In this document: piece after piece, positions 51,746 to 61,693 of the stretch
Position numbering within the stretch: position 1 is the stretch's first letter
How the letters are laid out: each line of letters opens with the position of its first letter
Source of the DNA: Pseudomonadota bacterium
GTDB taxonomy: Bacteria > Pseudomonadota > Gammaproteobacteria > Steroidobacterales > Steroidobacteraceae
Assembly: GCA_026398735.1 (NCBI GenBank)
Contig: JAPLSH010000007.1
Coordinates: forward strand, 24,146 to 88,145
Direction: 5' to 3'
DNA length: 64,000 bases
Notes under the pieces: generated by a model
What the model saw: the letters and a program-made list of their open reading frames with translations, nothing else
What the model was told of the DNA's origin: nothing
Databases searched by the model: none
Program-made: the position numbers and the translations under genes

Positions 51746-53491
51746 ATGAACGACAACCTGAACATCGCCACGTCCGCGCCTGCGCGCAACGCCTTAAGCG
51801 GCCTACCCCAGCGACTGGTCGCCGATGGCGTTGCGGAACAGGCGGCTGTCGAGGCAGCGTTGGCCGCAGCTCGTGATGATGCCGGTGGCTTCGTCTCGCA
51901 ATTGGTGCGCTCGGGCGGTGTGTCGGCACGAGACATCGCCACCGCGGCGTCGGCCGAGTTTGGCGTACCGCTACTTGACCTGGATGCAGTAACCGTCGAC
52001 CCGGACATCATCCGGGTGGTCAACGACAAACTGCTGCTCAAATTCCGTGTGCTGCCGCTGTTTCGTCGCGGCAACCGCCTGTTTGTGGGCGTGTCGGACC
52101 CGACCAACCTGCAGGCGCTGGACGAGATCAAGTTCCAGACCGGCATGATGGTTGAGGCCATCGTCTGCGACGAAGACAAACTGCAGCGCACAGTGACCAC
52201 GCTGCTTGAACAAGTCGACAACCAGATGCCCATCATCAACGAGGACGAGGGCATCGAGCTCGACGGCCTCGAACTGGGCAACACCGACGACGATATCGGC
52301 GAGAACATCAGCCGTGATGACATCGAAGACGCGCCCATCGTGCGCTTCGTCAACAAACTGATGCTCGATGCCATTCGCCGTGGCGCTTCAGACATCCATT
52401 TCGAGCCGTTTGAGAAAATGTACCGCGTGCGCATGCGCGTCGACGGCGTACTGCGAGAGGTCACTCAGCCGCCCGTGCAACTGGGCGGCAGATTGGCAGC
52501 ACGCATCAAGGTCATGTCGCGCATGGACATCGCCGAACGGCGCGTCCCACAAGACGGTCGCATCAAGCTGCGCCTGAACAAAGCGCGCGCCATCGACTTT
52601 CGTGTCAGCACTTGCCCGACCTTGTACGGCGAAAAAGTAGTGATGCGTATCCTCGATGCCTCGCAGGCCATGCTTGGCATCGACGCGCTGGGCTATGAAG
52701 GCTTCCAGAAAGACCTGTATCTGGCGGCACTGGCCAAACCACAGGGCATGATCCTGGTCACCGGCCCCACTGGCTCGGGTAAGACCGTGTCGCTGTACAC
52801 CGGCTTGGGCATTCTCAATCGTGGGGATCTAAACATCTCCACTGCCGAAGACCCGGTCGAGATCAACTTGCAGGGCATCAATCAGGTCAACGTCAACAAC
52901 AAGGTTGGCCTGAGCTTTGCCGCGGCGCTGCGCGCCTTCCTGCGTCAGGATCCGGACGTGGTGATGGTGGGCGAAATCCGCGACTTGGAAACTGCCGAGA
53001 TCGCACTCAAAGCGGCCCAAACAGGGCATTTGGTGTTATCCACACTGCACACCAACGATGCGCCGCAGACGCTGACGCGGCTGATAGACATGGGTGTCAA
53101 ACCCTATGCATTGGCCACCTCGATGAGCCTGATCATCGCGCAGCGCTTGGCACGGCGGCTGTGCCAGAACTGCCGTGAACTGCTCGACATCCCCGCCGAC
53201 GCACTGCGCAAAGAAGGCTTTCCCGAAGAGGCTATCGCCAACGGTCTGCGCGTGTTCGGGCCGCGTGGCTGCGATAGCTGTACAGACGGCTACAAGGGAC
53301 GCATCGGCGTGTACCAGGTGATGCCAGTCACCGATGAAATCGGCCGCCTGATCATGGCCGGTGGCAATGCGCACGACATCGCCGATGCCGCCAAGCGCAA
53401 CAACATCTGGGATCTGCGCCGCTCGGGTCTGGCCAAAGTGATGTCGGGCCTCACCAGCATCGAAGAAATCAACAGCGTGACCATCGAATAG
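51746..53491 (+). CDS. pilB: Type IV pilus extension ATPase PilB
   Basis: The 581-aa hexameric ATPase drives pilus assembly. It has an N-terminal GSPII_E_N/MshEN domain (about residues 20-160), the C-terminal ATPase with Walker A GPTGSGKTVSLYTG, Asp box, Walker B DPDVVMVGEIRD and His box LVLSTLHTNDA, and a Cys-rich zinc motif (CQNCRELL and GCDSCTDGYKGR). The order pilA-pilB-pilC-pilD is conserved. The 170-bp gap after the pilA terminator probably holds its own promoter. Confidence 0.96.
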   Translation: MNDNLNIATSAPARNALSGLPQRLVADGVAEQAAVEAALAAARDDAGGFVSQLVRSGGVSARDIATAASAEFGVPLLDLDAVTVDPDIIRVVNDKLLLKFRVLPLFRRGNRLFVGVSDPTNLQALDEIKFQTGMMVEAIVCDEDKLQRTVTTLLEQVDNQMPIINEDEGIELDGLELGNTDDDIGENISRDDIEDAPIVRFVNKLMLDAIRRGASDIHFEPFEKMYRVRMRVDGVLREVTQPPVQLGGRLAARIKVMSRMDIAERRVPQDGRIKLRLNKARAIDFRVSTCPTLYGEKVVMRILDASQAMLGIDALGYEGFQKDLYLAALAKPQGMILVTGPTGSGKTVSLYTGLGILNRGDLNISTAEDPVEINLQGINQVNVNNKVGLSFAAALRAFLRQDPDVVMVGEIRDLETAEIALKAAQTGHLVLSTLHTNDAPQTLTRLIDMGVKPYALATSMSLIIAQRLARRLCQNCRELLDIPADALRKEGFPEEAIANGLRVFGPRGCDSCTDGYKGRIGVYQVMPVTDEIGRLIMAGGNAHDIADAAKRNNIWDLRRSGLAKVMSGLTSIEEINSVTIE

Positions 53492-53503
53492 GACTGCTGA
53501 TCG

Positions 53504-54733
53504 ATGGCCAAAGCGACTACAGCACCGCGAAAACTCGTCCAGGACATTACCTTCCTGTGGCAGGGCCGCGATAAGCGTGGCCGGCGTGTCACCGGCAAAT
53601 CAACCGCGCGCGACGATAAAGCGCTGCGCGTTACCCTGCGCACCCAAGGCATCGCGCCGCTCAGCGTACGCAAGCAGTCCACCAGTGGCAGCCGCGGCAA
53701 AGTCACTCCCGAAGACATCGCAGTATTCAGCCGCCAAACAGCAACCATGCTGGCTGCCGGCATTCCGCTGGTGCAGGGCTTTGAGATCGTCGGCTCTGGC
53801 CTTGAAAAAGCCAGCATGCAAAAGCTGGTGCAGGATCTGCGCCTCGACATCGAAGGCGGATCATCACTGCGCGAGACTCTGGCCCGTCGGCCACAGCATT
53901 TCAGCGACTTGTATGTAAACCTGGTAGCTGCCGGCGAACAGGCAGGCGCGCTCGATACACTGCTTGAAAAGATCGCCACTTATCTGGAAAAGACCGAAGC
54001 GCTAAAAAAGAAAGTTCGCAAGGCCCTGGTCTACCCAACGATGGTGTTGCTCGTTGCCATCGTGGTCACCATCGGCCTGCTGGTCTATGTCATCCCGCAG
54101 TTCGAGAGCCTGTTCGCAGGATTTGGTGCCGAGCTGCCAGCCTTCACACAGTTCGTCATCACCCTGTCGCGCGGCGTGAACAACCATTTGTTTTTGGTGC
54201 TGCTGACCTTGATCGGCGGGCCATGGGCTCTGATGACCTGGATCAAGCGCTCGGCACCGGTGCGCGAAACCCTGTCACGCTGGGCGCTGGACATACCCGT
54301 CATTGGCCCGATCTTGCGCAACTCGGCGCTGGCACGCTATTGCCGCACCTTGTCCACGCTGTTCAGCGCGGGTGTGCCGCTGGTGGAGGCGCTGGAGTCG
54401 GTGGCCGGTGCCACCGGCAATACGGTTTATCGGGATGCGGTCATGCGCATTCGTGAAGAGGTGGCCACGGGTCAGCGACTGCAACGCGCCATGGATAACA
54501 CCGGCCTATTCCCCAACCTGATCGTGCAGATGATCGGCATAGGCGAAGAAGCCGGCGCACTCGACACCATGGCAGGCAAAGTGGCCAGCTTCTACGAAGC
54601 GGAAGTCGATGCTGCCGTCGATGCGATGGCCAGTCTGCTGGAACCGATTATCATGGCCATCCTGGGCGTGCTAATAGGTGGTTTGGTCATGTCGATGTAT
54701 TTGCCCATCTTCAAGCTCGGCGGAGCGGTCTGA
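53504..54733 (+). CDS. pilC: Type IV pilus inner-membrane platform protein PilC
   Basis: The 409-aa protein has two homologous T2SSF domains (FSRQTATMLAAGIPLVQGFEI and YCRTLSTLFSAGVPLVEALES) and membrane helices after each (VYPTMVLLVAIVVTIGLLVYVIP; LFLVLLTLIGGPWALM; IIMAILGVLIGGLVMSMYLP). It forms the platform that links PilB to the growing pilus. It follows pilB by 12 bp and precedes pilD by 7 bp, so pilBCD is an operon. Confidence 0.96.
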   Translation: MAKATTAPRKLVQDITFLWQGRDKRGRRVTGKSTARDDKALRVTLRTQGIAPLSVRKQSTSGSRGKVTPEDIAVFSRQTATMLAAGIPLVQGFEIVGSGLEKASMQKLVQDLRLDIEGGSSLRETLARRPQHFSDLYVNLVAAGEQAGALDTLLEKIATYLEKTEALKKKVRKALVYPTMVLLVAIVVTIGLLVYVIPQFESLFAGFGAELPAFTQFVITLSRGVNNHLFLVLLTLIGGPWALMTWIKRSAPVRETLSRWALDIPVIGPILRNSALARYCRTLSTLFSAGVPLVEALESVAGATGNTVYRDAVMRIREEVATGQRLQRAMDNTGLFPNLIVQMIGIGEEAGALDTMAGKVASFYEAEVDAAVDAMASLLEPIIMAILGVLIGGLVMSMYLPIFKLGGAV

Positions 54734-54740
54734 CGCCGCC

Positions 54741-55631
54741 ATGACAGTAGGCGCCCTGCTGGCCGATTCACCCCTGCTGCTGCAGGCCAGCTGCCTGTTA
54801 CTGGGCCTGCTGGTCGGCAGCTTCCTCAACGTCGTGGCGCATCGGCTGCCGCGAATGCTCGAACGTCAGTGGCAGCGCGAAGCTGCGCAGCTGCAAGGCC
54901 AAGAGCCGGCAGCCTTGCCGCGCTACGACCTGATACAGCCGCGCTCTGCCTGCCCGGCCTGCCAAACACCCATCGCCGCGCGACACAACATTCCGGTGCT
55001 GGGCTGGCTGTGGCTGCGCGGACGTTGCCATCAGTGCCGGGCGCCCATCAGCGTGCGTTATCCACTGGTCGAATTATTCACCGGGCTGGCCTCTGTAGTG
55101 GTGGCCTGGCGCTTTGGCTATGACATGGCCACCGTGCTGGCCTTGCTATTCACCTGGGCCCTGATCGCCCTCAGTTGCATAGACCTGGACACACACCTGC
55201 TGCCCGATGACATCACGCTGCCGTTGTTGTGGCTGGGATTGGCCAGTGCCGCTTGGCTGCCCACTGCACTGCCCGGTGCGTTACCGGTCGATCTGTCCTC
55301 GGCAGTCATCGGCGCACTAGTCGGCTACCTCAGTCTGTGGAGCGTCTATCACCTGTTTCGGCTCGTTACCGGCAAAGAAGGCATGGGCCATGGCGACTTC
55401 AAGTTGCTGGCCGCGCTGGGCGCTTGGCTCGGCTGGCAAATGCTGGTGCCGATCATTCTGGTGTCGGCTGGCGTCGGCGCGATTGTCGGCATAGCGCTGA
55501 TCCTGCTGGGTCGCCAGCAGCGCGATACGCCCCTGCCTTTCGGCCCCTTCCTTGCGGCCGCTGGCTGGCTCATGCTGCTATGTGGCCATGAACTCGTCGA
55601 CCGATACCTCGCGCTCTACCCGTCGCACTAA
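54741..55631 (+). CDS. pilD: Prepilin peptidase / N-methyltransferase PilD
   Basis: The 296-aa bifunctional membrane enzyme cleaves and methylates prepilins. The N-terminal domain contains GSFLNVVAHRLP and the two zinc CxxC pairs (CPACQTPI and CHQCRAPI). The peptidase has catalytic Asp residues in CIDLDTHLLPDDITLP and GMGHGDFKLLAALGAWLG. About eight membrane helices are present. ATG 54741 is preferred over a frame that starts inside pilC. The coaE start probably lies within its 3' end. Confidence 0.96.
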   Translation: MTVGALLADSPLLLQASCLLLGLLVGSFLNVVAHRLPRMLERQWQREAAQLQGQEPAALPRYDLIQPRSACPACQTPIAARHNIPVLGWLWLRGRCHQCRAPISVRYPLVELFTGLASVVVAWRFGYDMATVLALLFTWALIALSCIDLDTHLLPDDITLPLLWLGLASAAWLPTALPGALPVDLSSAVIGALVGYLSLWSVYHLFRLVTGKEGMGHGDFKLLAALGAWLGWQMLVPIILVSAGVGAIVGIALILLGRQQRDTPLPFGPFLAAAGWLMLLCGHELVDRYLALYPSH

Positions 55632-56262
55632 GCGGCCCGTCCGTCCGCCATTGTTGGTGGGCCTGACCGGGGGCATCGCCAGCGGCAAATCCACTGTGGG
55701 CGCACTGTTCGCCGTGCTTGGCGTACCTGTCATCGACACCGATCAAGCGGCGCGGGAAGTGGTGGCACCAGGCTCCGCGGTGCTGCAGCACATCGTCGCG
55801 CGTTTCGGTCCGGCCGTGCTGCAAGCCGACGGCAGCCTCGACCGTCGCCGGCTGCGCGAGCTGGTATTCGCCGATGCAGCGGCGCGCGCCGACCTTGAGG
55901 CGCTGACCCACCCTGCCATTGCGGCAGCCACCGCTGCCCACAGCGCTGCTGCCGGTGGGTCCTATCAACTGATCGCGGTACCTCTGTTGACCGAAAAAGG
56001 CCTGGCCCATCGCTATGACAGAGTGCTGGTGGTGGACTGCGACCCGGCGGTGCAGCGCTTAAGGCTGACGCTGCGCGATGGCATCGAACCAGCTGTAGCC
56101 GATGCGATGTTGGCGGCCCAAGCCACTCGTGCGCAGCGCCTTGCGGTAGCCAACGACGTCATTCAAAACACCGGTGCACTGACTGCTTTGACCAAGCAAA
56201 TAGAGACACTGCACCGGCGTTACCTCGAGCTGGCCGCGGCGGACCGACCCCTTCGGATCTAA
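55588..56262 (+). CDS. coaE: Dephospho-CoA kinase
   Basis: The 224-aa kinase performs the last step of coenzyme A synthesis. It shows the P-loop GLTGGIASGKST, VIDTDQAAREVV, and EKGLAHRYDRVLVVDCDP. The start is uncertain: ATG 55588 overlaps pilD by 44 bp and adds a basic N-terminal stretch, while the family usually starts only a few residues before GLTGG, where TTG or GTG codons (about 55650-55660) exist. It follows pilD as in Pseudomonas and Xanthomonas. Confidence 0.94.
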   Translation: MNSSTDTSRSTRRTKRPVRPPLLVGLTGGIASGKSTVGALFAVLGVPVIDTDQAAREVVAPGSAVLQHIVARFGPAVLQADGSLDRRRLRELVFADAAARADLEALTHPAIAAATAAHSAAAGGSYQLIAVPLLTEKGLAHRYDRVLVVDCDPAVQRLRLTLRDGIEPAVADAMLAAQATRAQRLAVANDVIQNTGALTALTKQIETLHRRYLELAAADRPLRI

Positions 56263-56304
56263 AACACGTTTACGACAGTTACCGTGCTGCGCCATCATAG
56301 GGCG

Positions 56305-57111
56305 ATGGTTCAACCGGAAAATGTAGCCGCGGCCTTGGCGCCAGAGCCCGCCATCCTCGTTTTTGAGCAGCCGCTCAACGAGCGCATGCGCACTTTCCTG
56401 CGACTGGACTACCTCTACAGCCAGGCCCTGCACCACAACGAAAAGGCCAGCCAGTGGGGCAGCCGCGCCGCCGTGGCCAGCCTCATCGACATCCTTGCCA
56501 TCTCCGGCCGCAGTGATATCCGCTCTGATGTTCTCAAAGAACTCGAGCGTCATCTGACGCTGATGCAGGACTTTCAGAACCGACCAGGTGTCGATACCGC
56601 ACGCCTGCGGGCACTGGTGGCCAACCTCACGCGCTTACGCGCGGCACTGGCTGCAGCCGGCAACAGCTACCTGCAGCCGCTGCGTGATTCAGAGTTTCTG
56701 GCTGCCATCCGCCACCGCAGCGCCATCCCCGGTGGTACCTGCGAGTTTGACCTGCCCGACTACTTCTACTGGCTCAACCAAGATGCAGAGTCGCGGGTGC
56801 AAACCTTCAACGAATGGCTGGGCATGCTGCGACCGCTGTGCGATGCCATCGCTGAGCTGCTGTGGCTCACTCGGCAAAACGGTCGCTCGCGCATCGAAAC
56901 TGCGCAAGACGGCTGCTTCAACATCAGCTTTGAACGCGATGCGCCCGTGCAGATGCTGCGCGTCAGTGTCAGCGCCGATGCACGTATCTATCCCGAGATC
57001 AGCGGCAACCAGCACCGCTGCAGCGTGCGTTTTCTGACTTGGAACGGCCTGATGACACGCGCCACCCAGGCCCAGGGCACGCAAAGCTTTACGCTGACCT
57101 GCTGCAACTAA
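56305..57111 (+). CDS. zapD: Cell division protein ZapD
   Basis: The 268-aa protein cross-links FtsZ filaments. The family pattern [63 protein letters not shown] and the late [26 protein letters not shown] is clear. ATG 56305 gives a somewhat long N-terminus; a GTG at 56284 is also open. It lies between coaE and yacG, the conserved coaE-zapD-yacG order of gammaproteobacteria. Confidence 0.95.
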   Translation: MVQPENVAAALAPEPAILVFEQPLNERMRTFLRLDYLYSQALHHNEKASQWGSRAAVASLIDILAISGRSDIRSDVLKELERHLTLMQDFQNRPGVDTARLRALVANLTRLRAALAAAGNSYLQPLRDSEFLAAIRHRSAIPGGTCEFDLPDYFYWLNQDAESRVQTFNEWLGMLRPLCDAIAELLWLTRQNGRSRIETAQDGCFNISFERDAPVQMLRVSVSADARIYPEISGNQHRCSVRFLTWNGLMTRATQAQGTQSFTLTCCN

Positions 57112-57118
57112 GTGCGCT

Positions 57119-57298
57119 ATGCAGGTCAGCTGCCCCACCTGTAATCGCCCTGTCGTCTGGTCGCAAGAGAGCCCATCGCGGCCGTTCTGTAGCGAACGCT
57201 GCCGCTTGATCGACCTAGGTCAGTGGCTGGCGCCAGACGAACCCGAAGACGATAACGGCACCCGCATCCCCAAGGCCGACGCCGCAAACGACCACTGA
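57119..57298 (+). CDS. yacG: DNA gyrase inhibitor YacG
   Basis: The 59-aa protein begins [14 protein letters not shown] and has the C-x2-C (CPTC) and C-x3-C (CSERC) zinc ligands followed by RLIDLGQWL, the YacG signature. Known YacG binds GyrB and blocks gyrase. It follows zapD by 7 bp. The last 79 bp overlap the 3' end of the convergent S9 peptidase gene in antisense, and its acidic tail (PDEPEDDNG) ends in DANDH-like residues. Confidence 0.9.
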   Translation: MQVSCPTCNRPVVWSQESPSRPFCSERCRLIDLGQWLAPDEPEDDNGTRIPKADAANDH

Positions 57299-59406
57299 TC
57301 CGCCAGCTGCTCCACCTGCATCCAGGTGGGCTTGCCCGCACCATGACCGGCACGCGTTTCAACGCGAATCAGCGTCGGCTGTGCACAGCGCTGCGCAGTC
57401 TGCAGCGCCGCTGCAAACTTAAAGCTGTGCCAAGGGACCACGCGATTGTCCTGTGCCGCCGTAGTCACCAAGGTCGGCGGGTAGCAGGTGTTGCGCTGTG
57501 CATTGTGATACGGCGAATAGGCCAGCTGCGCTTTGAAGTCGCCCGCATTCTCAGACAAGCCAAAATCATCGCCCCACTGCCGCGCGTTAGCGCTAGCCAG
57601 GTGATAGCGCAACATGTCGAGCACGCCCACATCCGGCAGTGCCGCACCAAACAGCTCGGGCCGCTGCGTGAGCACTGCGCCAACCAGCAGACCGCCGTTG
57701 CTGCCGCCGCGGATCACCAGCCTTGCAGGCTGCGTCCAGCGCTGCGCGATCAGATATTCGGCGGCAGCAATAAAATCATCAAACACGTTTTGCTTGCGCT
57801 CGCGCGTGCCGGCCAGATGCCACTGACTGCCGTACTCGCCGCCGCCACGCAGGTTGGCCACCGCGTACACGCCACCCATTTCAAGCCAAGCCACAGTGGC
57901 CGGCGAGAATGACGGTGTGAGCGAAATATCAAAGCCACCGTAGCCGTAGAGCATCACCGGATTGCGGCCATTGAGCACCGCATCACGACGGTGCACCAGA
58001 AACATGGGCACGCGCGTGCCATCGCGACTGGGATAGAACACTTGCTCGGTGACATAGGGGGACAGGTCGGCTGCAAACACAGGCGTGCGCAACACGCTGA
58101 CCGCACCACTGCCCGCATCGTGACGATAGATGCGCGTCGGCGTGAAGAAGTCTGTGTAACCAAAGAACGCCTCCGGCGAACTGCTGTCACCACTGAACGC
58201 GCTGACCGTGCCCAGGCCCGGCAGCGACAACTCGCCCAAGCTGGCACCGCTGCTGGCATCGTGGCTGCGCACCACGGCATGTGCATCGTGCAGATAGCTG
58301 GCAATCACACGCGTGCCAATCAAGGCCGCCTGCTCCAGTACACCGGCTGTCTCTGCCACCACCACGCGCTGGCGCGTGGCCGCCGGCTTGCCCAGATCCA
58401 CTGCCACCACACGTCCGCTCGGTGCCCCGGCGGTGGTGCGGAAGAACAGCTCTGTGCCTGCGGCCGAGCTGCGTGAGCCGATATAGGTCTGCATGCCGTC
58501 GTAGCGATCGAATAGCTTTTCGAGACGGCCGCTGCCGTCCAGCGCCAAGGCGTTAACCCCATTGGCTACCGTGCCATCGTCCAACAGGATGACCAGCCAC
58601 TTGCCATCTTCGGTCACCACGCCATCGGGGATGCGCGTCGGGTGATCGCTGACCGCATACACCTGTTGATCCTCGGCCTGCGGCTGACGCAGCCGGTGAA
58701 AACGAATCACTGGTTGGCGTTGATCATCGCCACTGGGGTAGCTGCTGTAGTAGAAGCCACTGCCATCACGGGCCCAAGAGGGCTGCGTGAACTTGGTATC
58801 GCGCAGCACTTCGGGCAGATCGGTTCCCGTAGCGACATCGCGGATATGCCAGGTTTTCCAATCCGAACCTGCATCGGTCAATGCATAGGCCAGCAGATTG
58901 CCATCAGGCGACGGCTCGTATTCGGCCAGCGCCACGGTTGAATCACCGCGCAATGAGGCCGGGTCGAGCAACGTACGACCGGGCCCGCTGGGCGAATCAG
59001 CCACCTGCAAGGTCGATTGGTTCTGCCGACCGTCGTTATACAAATAAAAATATTGTTTGCCGGCGCGACGCGGCACACCCGAGCGTTCATAGGCATACAA
59101 CTGCGTCAGTCGGGTCTGCAGCCATGGGCGCTGCGGCAGCGCTGCCAGATAGGGAACAGTCAGGCGGTTTTGCGCTTGCACCCAATCAGCCGTGCGCGGC
59201 GCATCAAGGGATTCGAGCCAACGCCAAGGGTCTGCCACCGTGGTGCCGTGATAGCTGTCAGTGACGCGCTCTTGCGGCGATGCCGGATAGGCCGAGTGAT
59301 GCAGTCGCAAGCCGCCGCTGACACACCCTGCCAACAAAATAACTGCGGCCAACGACACGCCCAGTGCTTGGATGACGCCCGAGACCCGGCCTACACTGGT
59401 ACGCAT
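57220..59406 (-). CDS. Prolyl oligopeptidase family (S9A) lipoprotein
   Basis: The 728-aa serine peptidase has a lipoprotein signal ([12 protein letters not shown]), so it is probably an envelope enzyme, unlike cytosolic homologues. The N-terminal beta-propeller begins with [17 protein letters not shown]. The alpha/beta-hydrolase domain shows the nucleophile Ser in [36 protein letters not shown], and a late His in [10 protein letters not shown]. It cuts short peptides after proline. ATG 59406 has GGGGGTG 5 nt upstream and shares bases with the divergent DPP-IV start. The 3' end overlaps yacG by 79 bp. Confidence 0.9.
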   Translation of the reverse strand: MRTSVGRVSGVIQALGVSLAAVILLAGCVSGGLRLHHSAYPASPQERVTDSYHGTTVADPWRWLESLDAPRTADWVQAQNRLTVPYLAALPQRPWLQTRLTQLYAYERSGVPRRAGKQYFYLYNDGRQNQSTLQVADSPSGPGRTLLDPASLRGDSTVALAEYEPSPDGNLLAYALTDAGSDWKTWHIRDVATGTDLPEVLRDTKFTQPSWARDGSGFYYSSYPSGDDQRQPVIRFHRLRQPQAEDQQVYAVSDHPTRIPDGVVTEDGKWLVILLDDGTVANGVNALALDGSGRLEKLFDRYDGMQTYIGSRSSAAGTELFFRTTAGAPSGRVVAVDLGKPAATRQRVVVAETAGVLEQAALIGTRVIASYLHDAHAVVRSHDASSGASLGELSLPGLGTVSAFSGDSSSPEAFFGYTDFFTPTRIYRHDAGSGAVSVLRTPVFAADLSPYVTEQVFYPSRDGTRVPMFLVHRRDAVLNGRNPVMLYGYGGFDISLTPSFSPATVAWLEMGGVYAVANLRGGGEYGSQWHLAGTRERKQNVFDDFIAAAEYLIAQRWTQPARLVIRGGSNGGLLVGAVLTQRPELFGAALPDVGVLDMLRYHLASANARQWGDDFGLSENAGDFKAQLAYSPYHNAQRNTCYPPTLVTTAAQDNRVVPWHSFKFAAALQTAQRCAQPTLIRVETRAGHGAGKPTWMQVEQLADQWSFAASALGMRVPLSSSGSSGASH

Positions 59407-61693
59407 GAACACCCCCAACTGGTTTTTTCGGCATTCTAGGGCACTGGCGTCATCACTGTTGGCTGCGATATTGATCACCCCTGTGGCTCAGAGCGAACAG
59501 CTCACCCTGCAACGACTGTTCAACGGCCCCGATCTGGCAGGCCAAAGCCTGCGTTCGGCGCGCATCGCGCCCGATGGGCAGTTGGTGGCCTATCTGCGCG
59601 GCGCAGAGGATGACAAGGACCGCTTGGATCTGTGGGCCTTTGACCTGCGCACACGCAGTCACCGGCAACTGATCGATGCCCGCAAACTGCTGCCTCCTGG
59701 TGGCGAAACGCTGTCGGCCGAAGAGGCCGCACGTCGCGAACGCCAGCGCAGCTCCGCGCTGTCGGGCATCGTCGACTATGCGTTTGCCGCCGACTCGCGC
59801 CGCTTGCTGGTGCCGCTGGGTGGAGACCTGTATCTGTATGACCTGGCCGCAACGCCCGACAAGGCACTGCGTCGCCTGACGCAAACTACTGCCTATGAAA
59901 CCGATGCGCGTTTTTCGCCGCGCGCCACTTATGTCAGTTTCATTCGCGACCAGAACCTGTGGGTCATCGACTTGGCCACCGGCCGCGAGAGTGCAATCAC
60001 CACCGCAGGTGGCGGCCTGATCAGCGAAGGCATGGCCGAGTTCATTGCTCAGGAAGAGATGGACCGGCAGACCGGCTACTGGTGGGCACCGGACGACAGC
60101 CGGCTGGCCTGGGCACGGGTCGATGAGTCGCCCGTTGCAGAGACTCAGCGTTTTGAAATTAACGCCACCGACGTGAAGGTGGTGACGCAGCGCTATCCCT
60201 ATGCCGGCACGCCCAATGCCCGCGTGCAGTTGTTCACCGCAGCAGTGGCCACTCCACAGCAGGCGGTACAAATAGACCTGGGCAGTAACACCGACATCTA
60301 CCTGGCACGCGTGCAGTTTCTGCCCGATGGCAAGCGCCTTGCGGTGCAGCGCCAGAGCCGGGATCAGCGCACGCTGGACTTGCTGCTAGCCGACAGCGCC
60401 AGCGGCAGCACGCGCACGCTGCTCACCGAGACCAGCACCCATTGGGTGCCCTTGCACGATGACCTGCGCTTTCTCAAACAGTCCTCGCGGTTTGTGTGGG
60501 CTTCGGATCGTGATGGTTGGCGGCACCTGTACCTGTACGACCTGCAAGGCAAGCTGCTGCGCAAGCTCACGCAGGGCGAGAGCATGAGCATCGGCGACAA
60601 CAGTCAATCCGGGCTGCGCGGCATCGATGAGAAAAACGGCTGGGTCTATTACATGTCCAACGCTATATCGCCGGTCCAGCGCCAGCTGTATCGCGTGCGG
60701 CTGGACAAAGACAGCGCTCCGCAACAGATCACCCAGGCAGCAGGCTGGCACTCGGTGCGCATGTCCGACGACGCCAGCGTGTTCCTCGACTATCACTCCA
60801 GCCATACGCAACCGCAGTCGGTCACGTTGCGCGCAGCAGAGGGTCGCGAGCTGCAACCGCTAGTACGCAATCCACTCGATGCCACGCACCCTTACTTTCC
60901 CTACCTTGATCATCACGCCACACCCGAATACGGCACGCTTGCGGCCAGCGATGGCCAGACCATGCATTGGCAGATGCTCAAGCCGCGCAGCCTGCAGCCG
61001 GGCAAGCGCTATCCGGTGATCTTCTCGCTGTATGGCGGACCGCACGCACAGAACGTGCAAGACAATTGGGGTGCAGGTCAGGGTTTCAATCAAGTGCTGG
61101 CCAATGCCGGCTTCATCGTCTTCACACTCGACAACCGCGGCACCGGCCAGCGGGGTGAACGCTTTGAGTCCGCCTCCTGGCATCGCTTGTCCGATGTGGA
61201 AGTAGAGGATCAGGTTGCCGCAGTGGCGTGGCTGCGTACCCAGCCCTATGTGGATGGCGCACGTATCGGCGTGTGGGGCTGGAGCTATGGCGGCTATATG
61301 GCACTGCAGACCATCTTGCGCGCGCCCGACAGTTTTGCTGCTGCGGTCTCTGGCGCGCCGGTCACCGACTGGCGGCTCTACGACACGCACTACACTGAGC
61401 GCTACATGGGCACGCCCGAGAGCAACCCTGCCGGCTACAAGTCTGCCAACGTGCTCACTTATGCGCCGTCACTTAAGCGGCCGCTGTTGTTGATCCATGG
61501 CATGGCCGACGACAACGTGCTGTTCCAGCACAGCACGCTGCTGATGCAGTCACTGCAGGCTGCCAACCGGCCATTTGATCTGATGACCTATCCCGGCGCC
61601 AAGCACGGACTCACCCGTCGTGCGGACCAAGGTCCGCATGCACTCAACGCGGTGCTGCGGTTCTTTGAGCGGGAGCTGCGACCGGAGCAGTAA
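59405..61693 (+). CDS. Dipeptidyl peptidase IV-type (S9B) exopeptidase
   Basis: The 762-aa enzyme has a signal peptide (ALASSLLAAILITPVAQS) and would act in the periplasm or outside. The N-terminal propeller contains the substrate-amino-binding pair in GMAEFIAQEEMDR. The catalytic domain has GWSYGGYMALQ (Ser), LLLIHGMADDNVLF (Asp) and YPGAKHGLTR (His). It removes X-Pro dipeptides and may work together with the divergent prolyl oligopeptidase. No clear Shine-Dalgarno precedes ATG 59405. The 3' end overlaps the convergent PQQ dehydrogenase gene by 50 bp. Confidence 0.93.
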   Translation: MNTPNWFFRHSRALASSLLAAILITPVAQSEQLTLQRLFNGPDLAGQSLRSARIAPDGQLVAYLRGAEDDKDRLDLWAFDLRTRSHRQLIDARKLLPPGGETLSAEEAARRERQRSSALSGIVDYAFAADSRRLLVPLGGDLYLYDLAATPDKALRRLTQTTAYETDARFSPRATYVSFIRDQNLWVIDLATGRESAITTAGGGLISEGMAEFIAQEEMDRQTGYWWAPDDSRLAWARVDESPVAETQRFEINATDVKVVTQRYPYAGTPNARVQLFTAAVATPQQAVQIDLGSNTDIYLARVQFLPDGKRLAVQRQSRDQRTLDLLLADSASGSTRTLLTETSTHWVPLHDDLRFLKQSSRFVWASDRDGWRHLYLYDLQGKLLRKLTQGESMSIGDNSQSGLRGIDEKNGWVYYMSNAISPVQRQLYRVRLDKDSAPQQITQAAGWHSVRMSDDASVFLDYHSSHTQPQSVTLRAAEGRELQPLVRNPLDATHPYFPYLDHHATPEYGTLAASDGQTMHWQMLKPRSLQPGKRYPVIFSLYGGPHAQNVQDNWGAGQGFNQVLANAGFIVFTLDNRGTGQRGERFESASWHRLSDVEVEDQVAAVAWLRTQPYVDGARIGVWGWSYGGYMALQTILRAPDSFAAAVSGAPVTDWRLYDTHYTERYMGTPESNPAGYKSANVLTYAPSLKRPLLLIHGMADDNVLFQHSTLLMQSLQAANRPFDLMTYPGAKHGLTRRADQGPHALNAVLRFFERELRPEQ

